DNA of 64,000 nucleotides from Limnochordaceae bacterium (GCA_014896305.1 JADBKQ010000001.1:292525-356524); one strand, 5' to 3'. Shown: positions 10,101 through 19,573, counted from the first letter of the stretch. Notes: generated by a model not told the origin, from the letters alone. Numbers and translations are program-made.

Positions 10101-12341
10101 GCTCTGGCCGGCGGCGACTTGCGCTCGATCCTCGATTCTCAGGTACTGGTTGAGCTGCGGCAGCAGTTGAGGGCGGTCACGACTGTGGTTACGGCCGACC
10201 AGGAGGGCATTCCCACCACCCGGACTGCCCGTGACCAGCTCCGCCAGTGGGCGCTCCTGCACGGCCCGTTCACCTGGGCTGAGCTGGCGGCTGGGGCGGG
10301 CCAAAAGCTCGTAACGCCTGGCCAGAGCCCTGCCATGGCCAGCCAGAACTCCGCGAGGATGAACCGGGATCTTGAGACAGGCTGGCGCCAGGCGCTAGCC
10401 GATCTCGAAGCTGCCGGTGAACTGGTGTCAGGTCGTTTTCGCCGCGACCTCAAGGACGGAGCGGAACAGGAGTGGTGCGCCGTCGACTTTCTACGGGTTT
10501 GGGCGCGGCGTTCCCTGGGGCGGACCCGGCGGCAGGTGCAGGCGCATTCGTTACAGGAGCTTTTGGCCTGGCTGCTGGGACGGGCGGGAGGGAAGTCTGG
10601 CGAGTCCCCGGTGGAACGAGTCGCCGACGTGGTGAACCGGCTGCAGTTCATGGCAACGGATTGGCCGAGCTGGCTGGAGCTGCTGGCCCGGCGCTGCGGA
10701 ATCCTGACGTCGTCTGTGCCGGTGGCCAAACCTGATCTCGAGTTGGTGCGGGGAAGCCTGGATGAGCTATGCCGCTCTGGCCAGCTCGTCTGGCAATGTC
10801 GTGGCCGCCTGGTCTGGCTGTGGACTAACCTGAACGCGGCCGTACTCCTCGAAGGACAGGGGCTGCCACAGGTAGCAGAAGTAGAAGGGGACGAACTTGT
10901 CGGGGCGGTCCTCCGGGAACTGAGCGGGCGACCCCGCTTCTGGGCGGAGCTGGAGCGCAGGATGACCACCCAACCGGCGGCCGGGTCGCCGGTGACCCGG
11001 CGACCGGAGATCGAGTACCTCGAGATGGGGCGGTTGGGGGCGGCGAAAGCCGTCCCATCGGCCGGGGAGATCGCCGCGGCGTTGGCCCGCTTGGTGCTGG
11101 CGGGCCGGGTTACCGCTGACACCGTTCAGCCGGTGGAGTTGTTGCAGCGCCTGCCCACGCCAGCCATGCCGCTGGGATCGGGTGAACAGCCACTGTCCGG
11201 GCAGTGCCCGCAACAGTGGTCGTCCCGCCGGGAACAGGGATGGGGGTTAGCCAACCCCATGCTGCGAGTTTGGGGCAGGCCAGGGCAAGGGCCGGCCGCC
11301 CGCCGTCGCTACCTCGATTTGCGACGGAGGCTTCGCACTCGGCAGCCAGCGCGGATCAGCCCGGCAGCGGCTGGCGTGTCTGGCATTCCCACGGGGGAGA
11401 GTGGCCCGTTTCCAGCAGGCCACAAAGACGGATTGGTTTGGCAGCCAGGACGGTCGCCGGCGTTCGCCGGCAGGGAGACGGTCTGGCAGCGGGGACGCTG
11501 GCAGGCCCTGCCCGACATGGACCAGGCGATCCATACCCTCTTGAACGTCGGAGTCGCAGTCGAGCAGGTACGACGGCTCTATGGGGTTGTCTGCCCAGCT
11601 ACGTGGGGGGCTTGGTGGCGGGTGGTAGAGGCCGGCTGGGAGCAAGCCAAGCCTGCTTCTGCCCGCGTTTCCTCCACGGGCCAACGGGATGTGCCGAGCC
11701 CAGGAGCAGCCGAAGCCCAAGGGCCGCAATGGATCGCGCCGGAGATCGGGTCATGGCGGGAGGCGGAAGACTGGCTCACCCGGGCGGAATGGCGAGGGGA
11801 GTGGCTGCGGGGCGACTTCGTCATGGGGTTGGACGGCCCCCAGTTCATGCAGCTGACCGACTGGCAGGATTGGGAAGATTGCCAGGGTAGGCAGGGTTGG
11901 GAGGATCCTGGGGCGAGGCAGGATGGACAAGATTGGCTTGGCAGGAAGGGTTGGCTGGTACGAGCGGACGAGCCGTTCAACCCGTGGGGGCTCTGGCAGG
12001 AGTGGCCGGATTGGGCTGCTGCCAAACATGTTCACCGGGATGACCGCACCTGGCTGTGGGTAGACCCCGGCGGGCAGCTTGCCTGGATCATGCTGGCCAG
12101 CCGGGAGCATCTTCTGGTTGATCCGGCCGTCTGGGGGAGTAGCGAGCCAACGCAGCTGTTGCGTCCCCTGGCCATGGTCCTGGAGGCGGATTCGGAGTGC
12201 CGCCGTACCGGGCGTCTCGACCTCGAGCGGTGGCAAGAGCAGAGTGTCATTGGCAGCCAGGCTGAAGAGCCGCTGCGGGAAGTCGGCTTCCGTTCGACCG
12301 TACGAGGGCTGGCGCTGTATGCGGACGAAAGAGACGGGTAA
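7128..12341 (+). CDS. lhr: Lhr-type large ATP-dependent helicase
   Basis: This is a superfamily 2 DNA/RNA helicase of the Lhr (long helicase-related) family, 1737 aa from the chosen start. Visible motifs are APTGSGKT (about residue 45), DELH (about 178), GLSATQ (about 260), HHGSLSR, VATGSLELGIDVG (about 386) and QRVGRAGH (about 417). The very long C-terminal half matches the Lhr C-terminal region, including YDDDSPRS. GTG 7128 is chosen because AGAGGTG sits just upstream and family homology begins a few residues later at FHPYVRRWF; ATG/TTG starts at 7053-7095 are possible. Low-complexity Gly/Ser inserts near 7740-7860 and 8980-9120 and a Trp/Gln/Asp-rich stretch near 11860-12020 are unusual additions. 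Bacterial Lhr is linked to DNA repair. Confidence 0.93.
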   Translation: MAGEVWQGFHPYVRRWFTQRYGEPTPPQQLGWPAIQQGENVLLMAPTGSGKTFAAFLVFLDRLLRERLTAGAGQRLLPQGFPGVRVLYVSPLRALDNDIHRNLAEPLAALNAYLLQTRPNAPPLRAEVRTSDTPPAVRERIRRSPPDILITTPESLFLMLLSPRLREVLRTVEAVVIDELHALAPNKRGSQLVLSLEWLEWYVAAANGSSLGWAGATAGSGSGLGKVTPVNGEPRSAANIDESRPRLSGKARQLQRIGLSATQRPLAPLARWLGGCGRPVRVIDAGLRKELQLQVDVATPDMVHLPEKSIWPAMYRRLTDEVLAQERQHRTTLIFVNNRAVAERIAAHMNELAGHMIARSHHGSLSRSTREEVEEALKNGTLPAVVATGSLELGIDVGHVNLVIQVESPKSVTRGLQRVGRAGHLFRATSRGLILPKTREDLLETAAIAAQMVQANIEPVRIPQAPLDVLVQQVAAMVAMDDWREEELLACVRQAAPYRHLSGEQWQSVLHLLSGGYRHPLLTRLRPRLVWDREKGWLRALPGTRLAVLQGAGTIADRGLYPVLTVKDRQKVGELDEEFVFESRVGDVVALGTSAWRIEEIRPDRVLVSAVSNNVGAGQPRGNVPSDGEANGSGGSGADRQGEGHRHMPSPERRGGNMNLVSGTGRRARLTPDSPLVRLPFWRGEGLGRPAYLGVQIGKYLEDWEKQYRAAQGKQCVDAGSDRTFQLSCLAPEAAATLDTYLRQQYQLTGVLPTARRLIVETFPDSNGQPLTVIHSIWGNRVNQALRLALLDLCQERWHVTPSVVSTDQGLLVRPPADDVTAAEWVNLLHALALDWQQLERRVLRQLQDSPLLGAAFRAAARRCLLLAVPRRPGQRQPLWLQRLQAQDLWEATRHYTDFPVWREAVREVLEDWLDLPTLQRLMEGVGTGQVQVVATPLQHPSPFCASLLFTYSGAFIYDDDSPRSVSGRPAGELQPARPVPAGVNWALATTALAGGDLRSILDSQVLVELRQQLRAVTTVVTADQEGIPTTRTARDQLRQWALLHGPFTWAELAAGAGQKLVTPGQSPAMASQNSARMNRDLETGWRQALADLEAAGELVSGRFRRDLKDGAEQEWCAVDFLRVWARRSLGRTRRQVQAHSLQELLAWLLGRAGGKSGESPVERVADVVNRLQFMATDWPSWLELLARRCGILTSSVPVAKPDLELVRGSLDELCRSGQLVWQCRGRLVWLWTNLNAAVLLEGQGLPQVAEVEGDELVGAVLRELSGRPRFWAELERRMTTQPAAGSPVTRRPEIEYLEMGRLGAAKAVPSAGEIAAALARLVLAGRVTADTVQPVELLQRLPTPAMPLGSGEQPLSGQCPQQWSSRREQGWGLANPMLRVWGRPGQGPAARRRYLDLRRRLRTRQPARISPAAAGVSGIPTGESGPFPAGHKDGLVWQPGRSPAFAGRETVWQRGRWQALPDMDQAIHTLLNVGVAVEQVRRLYGVVCPATWGAWWRVVEAGWEQAKPASARVSSTGQRDVPSPGAAEAQGPQWIAPEIGSWREAEDWLTRAEWRGEWLRGDFVMGLDGPQFMQLTDWQDWEDCQGRQGWEDPGARQDGQDWLGRKGWLVRADEPFNPWGLWQEWPDWAAAKHVHRDDRTWLWVDPGGQLAWIMLASREHLLVDPAVWGSSEPTQLLRPLAMVLEADSECRRTGRLDLERWQEQSVIGSQAEEPLREVGFRSTVRGLALYADERDG

Positions 12342-12437
12342 TCCCTCTGGGTTGTTCACCAGGCCGTCATGTATGTCGTTTTTCGGCTGCGATTCACCTG
12401 TGAGGGAGCGGTGGATTAGGGGGGCATCAGTGGATGA

Positions 12438-13157
12438 TTAGGGGTGCATCATAGGAGGACGTTGGTTACTCGACTCCTCGTGAACTCCCAGTGCCGGGCT
12501 GATCTTGGCGGAGACCTGGGTAGCCGCGGCGGCCACCGCGAGCAGCAAGAGCGCTACTCCGAGGTTGTGAAGAGGCCAGCCCAAGCGGGCACTGCTGAGG
12601 GCGGCCAGGAAGCCGCTGATCACACAGACGAATTGGATGCGGCCCGCAACATTTGGCTTGGGAACAGTAGGGCCGACCGCCAACCCCGACAAGGAGGGAA
12701 CAGGCTTCGAGACAGAGCCGGCGAGCGAGGCGGAACGTTCGGTGAGCCAGCGGCTGCTGGTCAGTTCAGCAGCCCAGACGAGCAGTTGGCTGATAAGCAG
12801 GGCAGCTACTACCCACAACGGGAGTGCTGCTGCCTCCAGGGTAAGGATACCCAGCCACACGCCGAGAAGAGTGTCGGCCCGCTGATCCAGGCGCGCTCCT
12901 TCGGCATGCACTAGGCCACGCCGGCGCGCCAGCGGACCGTCCACCAGGTCGGTCAAGGCCGCCAGCACCAGGAGCGCCAGCTGCCAGCGAAAGTCGCGGT
13001 GGAGCAAATAGGTAATGGCTGCGGCAATCACCAAGAGCAGCCGGGCCTCGGTCAGGTGGTCAGGCCGCACCCAAGGCGGAATACGGTCCAGAAGGCGAGC
13101 CAGAAACCATTCCCGCCACAATTCCTCACGACGAGTGGCCTCGTCGAGTCGGTCCAT
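12438..13157 (-). CDS. CDP-alcohol phosphatidyltransferase family membrane protein
   Basis: This is an integral membrane enzyme of phospholipid head-group synthesis. The family signature D-x2-D-G-x2-A-R-x8-G-x3-D-x3-D is complete, reading DLVDGPLARR followed by GARLDQRAD. About six hydrophobic segments follow the usual PgsA-like layout. The start at 13157 (MDRLDEAT) is preferred over an upstream in-frame codon at 13271 because GAGGCG lies about 10 nt before it and the extra 38 residues do not look like family sequence. The cognate alcohol (glycerol phosphate, inositol phosphate or another) cannot be assigned. It has no operon partners on this strand. Confidence 0.88.
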   Translation of the reverse strand: MDRLDEATRREELWREWFLARLLDRIPPWVRPDHLTEARLLLVIAAAITYLLHRDFRWQLALLVLAALTDLVDGPLARRRGLVHAEGARLDQRADTLLGVWLGILTLEAAALPLWVVAALLISQLLVWAAELTSSRWLTERSASLAGSVSKPVPSLSGLAVGPTVPKPNVAGRIQFVCVISGFLAALSSARLGWPLHNLGVALLLLAVAAAATQVSAKISPALGVHEESSNQRPPMMHP

Positions 13158-13412
13158 GCCGCAACGCCTCGCTTTCACGAATCGCCTTTGGTCACATTCT
13201 ACTCGGTTTCGCAGCAAAGGAACCAATGCGGGGTCTCGTTCCTGATTCCTGCACGATTCTGGACCGCACACAATGCGCTTTCATTAATGAATGGCCCGCC
13301 GGCCCGGGCCTCTGTTGGCTTCCTGGTCCTTTTGGGCTAGACTACGCTAGGCTAGGGCGAGGAAGGGGGGGAAAACCAAAGTCCGGCGCTGGCGGAACGG
13401 GGTGGCCAGCAG

Positions 13413-13441
13413 TTGACAAAGTTTGGAATGGTGGATAAAAT
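13413..13441 (+). promoter_or_regulatory. Sigma-A promoter of metG
   Basis: A perfect TTGACA (13413-13418) and TAAAAT (13436-13441) are separated by 17 bp. The predicted transcription start near 13448 lies downstream of the first in-frame TTG (13423), so translation must start later, at 13474. No T-box leader fits in the resulting short untranslated region. Confidence 0.8.
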
Positions 13442-13473
13442 CAGGGTACGTTTGCGCAGGGGGTGCGGTAGGG

Positions 13474-15678
13474 TTGGGCAAGTTTTATGTAACCACTGCC
13501 ATCGACTATGTGAATGGCGAGCCTCATTTGGGCCACGCCTATGAGAAAATCGCGACCGATGTGATCGCCCGCTACCATCGTTTGGCGGGGGATGACACGT
13601 TCTTCTTGACGGGGACGGACGAGCACAGCCTCAATGTGGCGCGCCGGGCACGAGAAGAAGGCCTGTCACCCAAAGAATTCTGTGACCTGATGTCTGAAAA
13701 GTTCCGGCAGGCCTGGGCGAAGTTGGAGATCTCCTACGACCGGTTCATCCGCACGACGGATGAGGACCATGTGGCGACCGTTCAAGATCTTATCCGCCGC
13801 ATCAACGACCGGGGTTTCATCTATCAGGGCACCTACTCCGGCTGGTACTGCGTCTCTTGTGAACGTTTCCTGGATGAGTCCGAGTTGGTCGAGGGGCACT
13901 GTCCCGTGCATCCGTCCCGTAAGGTAGAGTGGGTAGAAGAGCGTAACTACTATTTCGCTCTCTCTCGCTTCCAGGAGCGGCTTCTCCACCATATCGAGGA
14001 GCACCCCGAGTTCATCCAACCCGAGACCCGGCGCAACGAGGTGCTCAACCGGATCCGCGAAGGTCTGCAGGATGTCAGCATCTCCCGTTCCACGGTGGAA
14101 TGGGGGATTCCCCTTCCTGTCGACCCGCAACAGGTGGTTTATGTTTGGTTTGATGCCCTGACCAACTACGTGACCGGAGCCGGGTACGGCCGCCGCCTGC
14201 TGGCCCACCAGAGCCAGCCTCAACCGCAGCCCCAGGTCCAAGAGCAATCGCAAGAGCACTCCTTCGACTACTGGTGGCCAGCGGACCTGCACGTGGTCGG
14301 CAAGGACATAACCTGGTTCCACTGCGTAATCTGGTCGGCCATCTTGCTGGCAGCCGAACTGCCATTACCCAAGACCGTCTTCGGCCACGGGTTTGTCAAT
14401 GTCGGAGGGGCCAAACTGAGCAAGTCGGAGGGCGTGATGGTAGACCCCTTGCAGCTCGCCGACGAGTACGGGGCCGACGTGCTCCGCTACTATCTTACCC
14501 GGGAGATCTCCTGGGGCAAGGACGGCGATTTCAGCATCGGCAGCTTGCGCGAGCGCTACAACGCCGACCTCGCCAATGATTTGGGCAATCTGCTGAACCG
14601 GACGGTAGCGATGACCGACCGTTTCTTGGCCGGCACGATCCAGGTGCCGACGGGCGCCGGCTCGGCTGCCCAGCCGCCGGCAGCTTCCACCCCTCTCGAC
14701 CGGTCGCTGATCGAGCATGCCTTGCGCGTGGTGGAGGAGTACCAGGCCAGGATGGAGAGCCTGGACTTGTCCGGGGCGCTCGACGCTGTCTGGTCGCTGG
14801 TCGATATGGCGAATAAGTATATTGATGAACGAGCTCCCTGGGTGCTGGCGCGCTCCAGTGTCACCCGCCCCCAGCTGGAAGAGGTCATGTACAACCTGGC
14901 CGAGGTGTTGCGGCGGATCGCGATCCTGATCAGTCCCACGATGCCGGTGGCAGCAGAGAAGATCTGGACACAACTGGGCCTGAGCGGTTCACCGGCGCAA
15001 GCTCCGCTGGGAGGGCTGGCCAGCTGCCACCGGTGGGGTGTGTTCCCGGGCGGCACCAAGGTGCAGCGGGGGGCGCCGATCTTTCCGCGGCTCGAGGTCG
15101 CCGAGCCCGAGGCAGCCACGCATCCCGGGCAAACGGCTGAGCCGGTGGCGATGGCATCTGCTGCATCTACGGCGTCTGCAACGGCGGGAGCGGCCAAGGT
15201 ACCAGGCGTTACGGCTAAGGCCGGAGCAGCTGTTCCGGCTACCGCTCCTCATGGTGGCGTGCCGCCGCAGGAAACTGGAAAGGCGGGCGTTCAGCAGGGA
15301 GGAGTTGCGGCGGTCAAGGCTGCTGCTGGGCTATCCGAGGAAGAGGCCGGGTTGATCACCATCGACCAGTTTGGGGAGATCCGGCTGCGGGTGGCACGGG
15401 TGTTGGAGGCGGCCAAGGTCGAGGGTGCAGACAAGTTGTTGCGGCTGCAAATCGACCTGGGAGGCGAACAGCGGCAGATCGTGGCTGGGATTGCGAAGTA
15501 CTACACCCCCGAGGAGCTGGTCGGCAAAGAGATCGTGGTGGTGGCCAATCTGAAGCCGGCGAAGCTACGGGGCATCGTCTCCCAGGGCATGCTCCTTGCC
15601 GCTACCTCGGTGGACGGCAGCCGTCTGGCGCTGGTAACGCCCGAGCGGCCGGTTGGCCCTGGGGCGACGGTTCGCTGA
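13474..15678 (+). CDS. metG: Methionyl-tRNA synthetase
   Basis: This enzyme charges tRNA-Met. The class I motifs are HLGH (residues 18-21) and KLSKS (about 314-318, the KMSKS loop). A single zinc knuckle, with CVSC then CPVH, lies around residues 126-150. A C-terminal EMAP-II-like tRNA-binding domain (about 629-734) follows an Ala/Gly-rich linker (about 545-625). A Gln/Pro-rich insert lies at about 247-263. The start chosen is TTG 13474, preceded by AGGGGG; it gives the canonical N-terminus MGKFYVTT and is the first start downstream of the promoter. The linker and insert are longer than is typical of the family. Confidence 0.97.
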   Translation: MGKFYVTTAIDYVNGEPHLGHAYEKIATDVIARYHRLAGDDTFFLTGTDEHSLNVARRAREEGLSPKEFCDLMSEKFRQAWAKLEISYDRFIRTTDEDHVATVQDLIRRINDRGFIYQGTYSGWYCVSCERFLDESELVEGHCPVHPSRKVEWVEERNYYFALSRFQERLLHHIEEHPEFIQPETRRNEVLNRIREGLQDVSISRSTVEWGIPLPVDPQQVVYVWFDALTNYVTGAGYGRRLLAHQSQPQPQPQVQEQSQEHSFDYWWPADLHVVGKDITWFHCVIWSAILLAAELPLPKTVFGHGFVNVGGAKLSKSEGVMVDPLQLADEYGADVLRYYLTREISWGKDGDFSIGSLRERYNADLANDLGNLLNRTVAMTDRFLAGTIQVPTGAGSAAQPPAASTPLDRSLIEHALRVVEEYQARMESLDLSGALDAVWSLVDMANKYIDERAPWVLARSSVTRPQLEEVMYNLAEVLRRIAILISPTMPVAAEKIWTQLGLSGSPAQAPLGGLASCHRWGVFPGGTKVQRGAPIFPRLEVAEPEAATHPGQTAEPVAMASAASTASATAGAAKVPGVTAKAGAAVPATAPHGGVPPQETGKAGVQQGGVAAVKAAAGLSEEEAGLITIDQFGEIRLRVARVLEAAKVEGADKLLRLQIDLGGEQRQIVAGIAKYYTPEELVGKEIVVVANLKPAKLRGIVSQGMLLAATSVDGSRLALVTPERPVGPGATVR

Positions 15679-15775
15679 GCAGGGGCACGAACGACAGCGC
15701 CCGCGGCAGATCGGCAGGGGCAGCTGTTTGACTCCCGCACACGGCTGCCAAAGTGCGATCGCAGGCGAAGTTTCG

Positions 15776-16846
15776 TTATTCCTCCTGGATGAACTGGCGG
15801 AGTGCACGAGCGAAAGCTTCCGGCACTTCTTGCATGGGCACGTGGCCGGCGTCCTCGATGACGACGAGCTTGGCGTGGGGGATTCTGGTCTGGGCCTCGA
15901 GAGCGTCCTGAAGAGCGAAGACGCGGTCGTGGCGACCCCAGACGAGGAGCGTGGGCTGCTGCAAGCGGGGCAGGTCGGCGTACGTGCGGGCTGAGGGGAG
16001 GCCAAGGGTAATACCAGTCAACAGGCTGGCGAGGCGACAGGCGCGCTGGGTGGCGATTGTCTCGTTCACCAGCGCATCCTGGACTTTCTTGGGTCGGTGA
16101 AAGAGCGAAGACTGATAGGCAGACCGGATCACAGAGGGTTGTGGTCGCCCCAGGATTTGCCAGAACAGCATCGGCAAGAACCGGCGTCGGGAAGACCAGG
16201 GCTGCGGGCGCTTGCCGATGCCGGCGGCATCGACCAGCACCAGCCGGTCGACGAGGAAGGGGTAGTCCAGCGCGGTGCGGGCGGCGATCGCACCCCCTAA
16301 CGAGACCCCAGCCAGCGTAAGAGGGGCGGGGGACTTTGGGGAGAGTTGGCGGGGCTCTTCGGTCGTGGCAGTGGCCGAACCGGTGGTCGCACCCAGCCGG
16401 CGCAGATAAGCCAGGAACGAGGCGACGGCCCGAGCATAGAACGGGATGGTGTACGTGGTCAGGGGCTTGGCACTATGACCGTGGCCTGGTAGATCCAAGG
16501 CGATAGCTCGGTGGTCCGAGCCCAGGCGGCTCAAGACGTCCTTCCATGCCTGCCAATCGGACTGGAAGCCGTGCACGAAGACGATCGTGGGCCTGGGCTG
16601 GCACAGGCTGTCCATGGCAGTGGAGCGAGCGTAGGTCGGGGCCTCTTCCGGGACAGCAGCCAGGTCGGGGTCGTAGAGAACGAAATGCAGACGCATGCCC
16701 CATAAGCCGCGGGCCACCAGCGAGAACGCGGGGCGGCCGTCCGGCAGGAGGAGGCGGAGGGGTTCAACGGGTTGGGAAGACCGTGAACGGTGTGGGGGGA
16801 CGGCAGCGGTCTCCCGTCTGCGTTGGACGCCGTCTGATGGATTCAT
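15776..16846 (-). CDS. Alpha/beta hydrolase
   Basis: This is a 356-aa alpha/beta-hydrolase-fold protein with no signal peptide. The oxyanion region is VHGFQSDW, and DLPGHGHS follows. The nucleophile elbow is GVSLGG (Ser182), the acid is Asp307 in GRHDRVF, and the His is His335 in DAGHVPMQ. The triad is complete, so an esterase, lipase-like or C-C hydrolase activity is expected; substrate is unknown. ATG 16846 has AAGGGGGG upstream. The first 80 residues are a variable extension with some strand-like character. It is convergent with metG and stands alone. Confidence 0.88.
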   Translation of the reverse strand: MNPSDGVQRRRETAAVPPHRSRSSQPVEPLRLLLPDGRPAFSLVARGLWGMRLHFVLYDPDLAAVPEEAPTYARSTAMDSLCQPRPTIVFVHGFQSDWQAWKDVLSRLGSDHRAIALDLPGHGHSAKPLTTYTIPFYARAVASFLAYLRRLGATTGSATATTEEPRQLSPKSPAPLTLAGVSLGGAIAARTALDYPFLVDRLVLVDAAGIGKRPQPWSSRRRFLPMLFWQILGRPQPSVIRSAYQSSLFHRPKKVQDALVNETIATQRACRLASLLTGITLGLPSARTYADLPRLQQPTLLVWGRHDRVFALQDALEAQTRIPHAKLVVIEDAGHVPMQEVPEAFARALRQFIQEE

Positions 16847-17011
16847 AGGGTATGCCCCCCTTCCGATTTTCTTTTTCCCTTTGCTGTTGGCGCATGTAGC
16901 CTTCAGCGAGGAGGCGAGGCCTTTACTGGTTCTTGCTATTCAGGGCCATATTCGCTAGGTGCTGACCACGAGTCTTTGCAGCAGGGGCGACATAAAGAAC
17001 GAGGGGGTCAA

Positions 17012-17203
17012 TCAAGGCTCTTCGGGAATCACGATCCAGGCAAGGATATAGGCTAGCACTCCGGCGCCAGCCAGGCAGGCAATTACGATCCAGGCCAAGC
17101 GGATGACGCTGACGTCCACGTCCAGGTACTGGGCCAGACCGCCACAGACGCCTCCCAGCATTCGCTGAGAACGGGAACGATATAGACGCTTGTTCACTCT
17201 CAT
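17012..17203 (-). CDS. PspC-domain small membrane protein
   Basis: This is a 63-aa protein consisting of one PspC domain: a basic N-terminus, the LGGVCGGLAQYLDVD signature, then a long hydrophobic segment. Proteins of this type sit in the membrane and are linked to envelope stress; stand-alone PspC domains are common in Gram-positives. The start (ATG 17203, or GTG 17197) is set by GGAGGAGGG directly upstream. Longer in-frame starts exist but lack family similarity. Confidence 0.9.
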   Translation of the reverse strand: MRVNKRLYRSRSQRMLGGVCGGLAQYLDVDVSVIRLAWIVIACLAGAGVLAYILAWIVIPEEP

Positions 17204-17367
17204 CCCTCCTCCACAGGGCCCCACGGCATCGTTGGACGGGACTCGCGACCCTGAAGCCATTGGTATCATAGTGTTCGCTTCGCAGAAAGAGTAACCTGCT
17301 CGACGTTCGCTGGTACCGCAGGGAAGCATGACGGCCCAAGCCTTTGCCCCAGCAACCGGTGGAGGCA

Positions 17368-17612
17368 GTGCTGCAGACCCTTCTCATCGTGGTCGTTGGC
17401 CGGCGGGTGTTCCCCGTGAACGTCGTCGGTCCCTGCCGAAGTTCCTTGGGCCGGTGGTCAGGGCGATGCCTCTGACCTATCTGGGCGATGCCCTGCGCCA
17501 GGTCATGGTGGGGGCGCCGCCCACCTACAGCATGGGGCTGGAGATCGGCATTCTGTTGGCGTGGATGGTGATGACCCTGGGCCTAAGCATCCGTCTCTTC
17601 CGCTGGGACTAG
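17368..17612 (+). pseudogene. C-terminal relic of an ABC-2 type permease
   Basis: The segment from about 17436 reads PKFLGPVVRAMPLTYLGDAL and ends SIRLFRWD, which matches the extreme C-terminus of ABC-2 multidrug permeases, including the PLTYLGDALR motif and the terminal RLFRW. Just upstream, a different frame reads VFPVNVV, resembling the FFP segment that normally precedes it, so a frameshift is likely. About 80 percent of the gene is missing. It is one of several transporter relics in the window. Confidence 0.75.
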
Positions 17613-17623
17613 GACATCAGTTG

Positions 17624-19573
17624 TCATGTCTTCGTGTTGATCGCTTTGATCAACACTGGGTCGACCTTGGGCCGGCGGTCGTAAGTAAGTAGGCCGTTGA
17701 TCTCCTGCTCCACGTCCGTCAGCTGGGTGTAGCAGATGCCCTGGACCAGTGGGCTGGCGAGCAGAGCTTCCGTCGTGGCCCGGTAACGCTGCACCAATTC
17801 CTCCTCGTTGGTCGCCAGTTTGCCGTAGCCCCAGCCCTGCTCTTGCTCGCCTTTGCGAAAGCCCAGGCCGCCGTACTCGGTGACCAGCAGCGGTTCACCG
17901 GCGTAGGAGACCCCAGGCGCAAACAGACTACGGTTGGCAGGGCGGAAACGGAGCGCTTCGTCCAGGGAGTGGTAGCGGTTGGAGAGCTCTTGCGGCCCGC
18001 TATAGTCATGAACGGTGAGCAGGTCCGAGCGCGCGTGCTCCCAGCCATCGTTGGACATGACGAACCGGGTGGGATCGAGGGATTTGAGCGTGTGATAGAG
18101 GGAGAGCTGATGGTCGACCTGGCGACGGTCATGGGCGAGCTCGCTGACACCCCAGCTTTCGTTGATCGGCACCCAAGCGACGACGCAAGGGTGGTTGTAA
18201 TCTCGGGCGACCACCTGCAGCCATTCCTTCAGCAAACGTCGTGCGGCATCCTCGCTGTAGCGATAGGCGTTGGCCATCTCGCCCCAGACGAGGTAGCCCA
18301 GTCGGTCCGCCCAGTACAGGAAGCGGGGGTCTTCCACCTTCTGATGCTTGCGACACCCGTTGAACCCAAAGGCTTTTCCCCATTCGATGTCCGCTCGCAG
18401 GGCGGCGTCGGTGGGGGCGGTGAGCAGGCCATCAGGCCAATATCCCTGGTCAAGGACGAGCTTCATGTAGTACGGCTGGCCGTTGAGGCAGACCCGCCCG
18501 CCCTCGATGCTCACCCAGCGCAGGCCCAGGTAGCTGTCGACCGTGTCGATGATGTGGTCGCCCAGGTAGAGCCGGTAGTTCACGCTGTACAGGTTAGGGG
18601 TCTCCGGACTCCACAGGTGAACCTCGTTGGGGAGCAGCTCGGTCTCCAGCCGGACGACCGGCGCAGTGCCAAGAAACGCTGTGGTCATGCCAATCTGGGC
18701 AGAGTCGGCATCGCCCGCGGCGCTCGAGTTGGCATCACCTGCGGCGCTGGAGGCAGCGTCGGCGGCCGCACCGGCGTTGGCTGCCACGCTAGCGGCCGTA
18801 CCGCCGGTGGGAGCAACACCGGCCACAACCTGGGCCGTTGCCACCGTGCGGTCAGCGTAACGGGTGGTTATGTCCAGGCGCAGAGGGGCGTTCGTACCGG
18901 TCAGATCCGGGCCGCCGGCGATCCAGGCTTGCACCCGTACCTTGCGCCCACCCGGCTCGGTCGTCAACTGCACTCGCTGCAGATAAGCGGCGGGAGAGAC
19001 GGGTTCGAGCCAAACAGTTTGCCAGATGCCGGACGTACGGGTATAGAAAATGCCCTCCGAGTCCACCTTCCAATGCTGTTTGCCGCGGGGAATCTCCAGG
19101 TTGGTGGATGGGTCCCACGCCCGGACCACGATTGTGGCGACGGGGGTATCGAAGAGGTTCTGGGGGGCGATGAGGGCACTGGTGATATCGGCCGTAAACG
19201 GAGTGTGGCCGCCCTCGTGGTCGGCGACCAGCTGGCCGTTGACCCAGACGGTTGCCGCGTAGTCGACCGCTCCGAAGTGGAGCAGGATCCGCTTGCCCTG
19301 CCAGGCAGGGTTGCGGGGGATCACGATCCGCCGACGATACCACATGACATCGTGGAAGCTACGATCTCCGATTCCGCTAAGCGGTGTCTGAAAGGCGAAA
19401 GGAACGCAGATGCGCAGGGGGAAGGGGGCGGCCGCGTCGTCATACCACCGGTCTCTGAGCCCCCGGTTTTCGTCGTCGAAGGCAAACTCCCATTCGCCGT
19501 TGAGATTGAGCCATTCGCTGCGAACGAAGTCAGGGCGCGGGTACTCGGGCCGAGGACACTCCCAGACAGCCAT
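17624..19573 (-). CDS. GH2 family beta-glycosidase
   Basis: This is a glycoside hydrolase family 2 enzyme (beta-galactosidase, beta-glucuronidase or beta-mannosidase type) with the usual sugar-binding, immunoglobulin-like and TIM-barrel domains. The acid/base Glu is in INESWG (about residue 471) and the nucleophile Glu in TEYGG (about 563). The length of 649 aa suits the beta-glucuronidase-like group. An Ala/Gly/Asp/Ser-rich insert (about 248-295) interrupts the second domain. There is no signal peptide, so it is cytosolic. The start MAVWECPRP at 19573 is chosen because homology begins there; an upstream in-frame extension to 19690 is not family-like. It is divergent from the GntR operon. Confidence 0.92.
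   Translation of the reverse strand: MAVWECPRPEYPRPDFVRSEWLNLNGEWEFAFDDENRGLRDRWYDDAAAPFPLRICVPFAFQTPLSGIGDRSFHDVMWYRRRIVIPRNPAWQGKRILLHFGAVDYAATVWVNGQLVADHEGGHTPFTADITSALIAPQNLFDTPVATIVVRAWDPSTNLEIPRGKQHWKVDSEGIFYTRTSGIWQTVWLEPVSPAAYLQRVQLTTEPGGRKVRVQAWIAGGPDLTGTNAPLRLDITTRYADRTVATAQVVAGVAPTGGTAASVAANAGAAADAASSAAGDANSSAAGDADSAQIGMTTAFLGTAPVVRLETELLPNEVHLWSPETPNLYSVNYRLYLGDHIIDTVDSYLGLRWVSIEGGRVCLNGQPYYMKLVLDQGYWPDGLLTAPTDAALRADIEWGKAFGFNGCRKHQKVEDPRFLYWADRLGYLVWGEMANAYRYSEDAARRLLKEWLQVVARDYNHPCVVAWVPINESWGVSELAHDRRQVDHQLSLYHTLKSLDPTRFVMSNDGWEHARSDLLTVHDYSGPQELSNRYHSLDEALRFRPANRSLFAPGVSYAGEPLLVTEYGGLGFRKGEQEQGWGYGKLATNEEELVQRYRATTEALLASPLVQGICYTQLTDVEQEINGLLTYDRRPKVDPVLIKAINTKT

Noticed and set aside
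13272..13473. T-box riboswitch upstream of metG
   Set aside because: No T-box sequence, and the promoter at 13413-13441 leaves only about 25 nt of leader.
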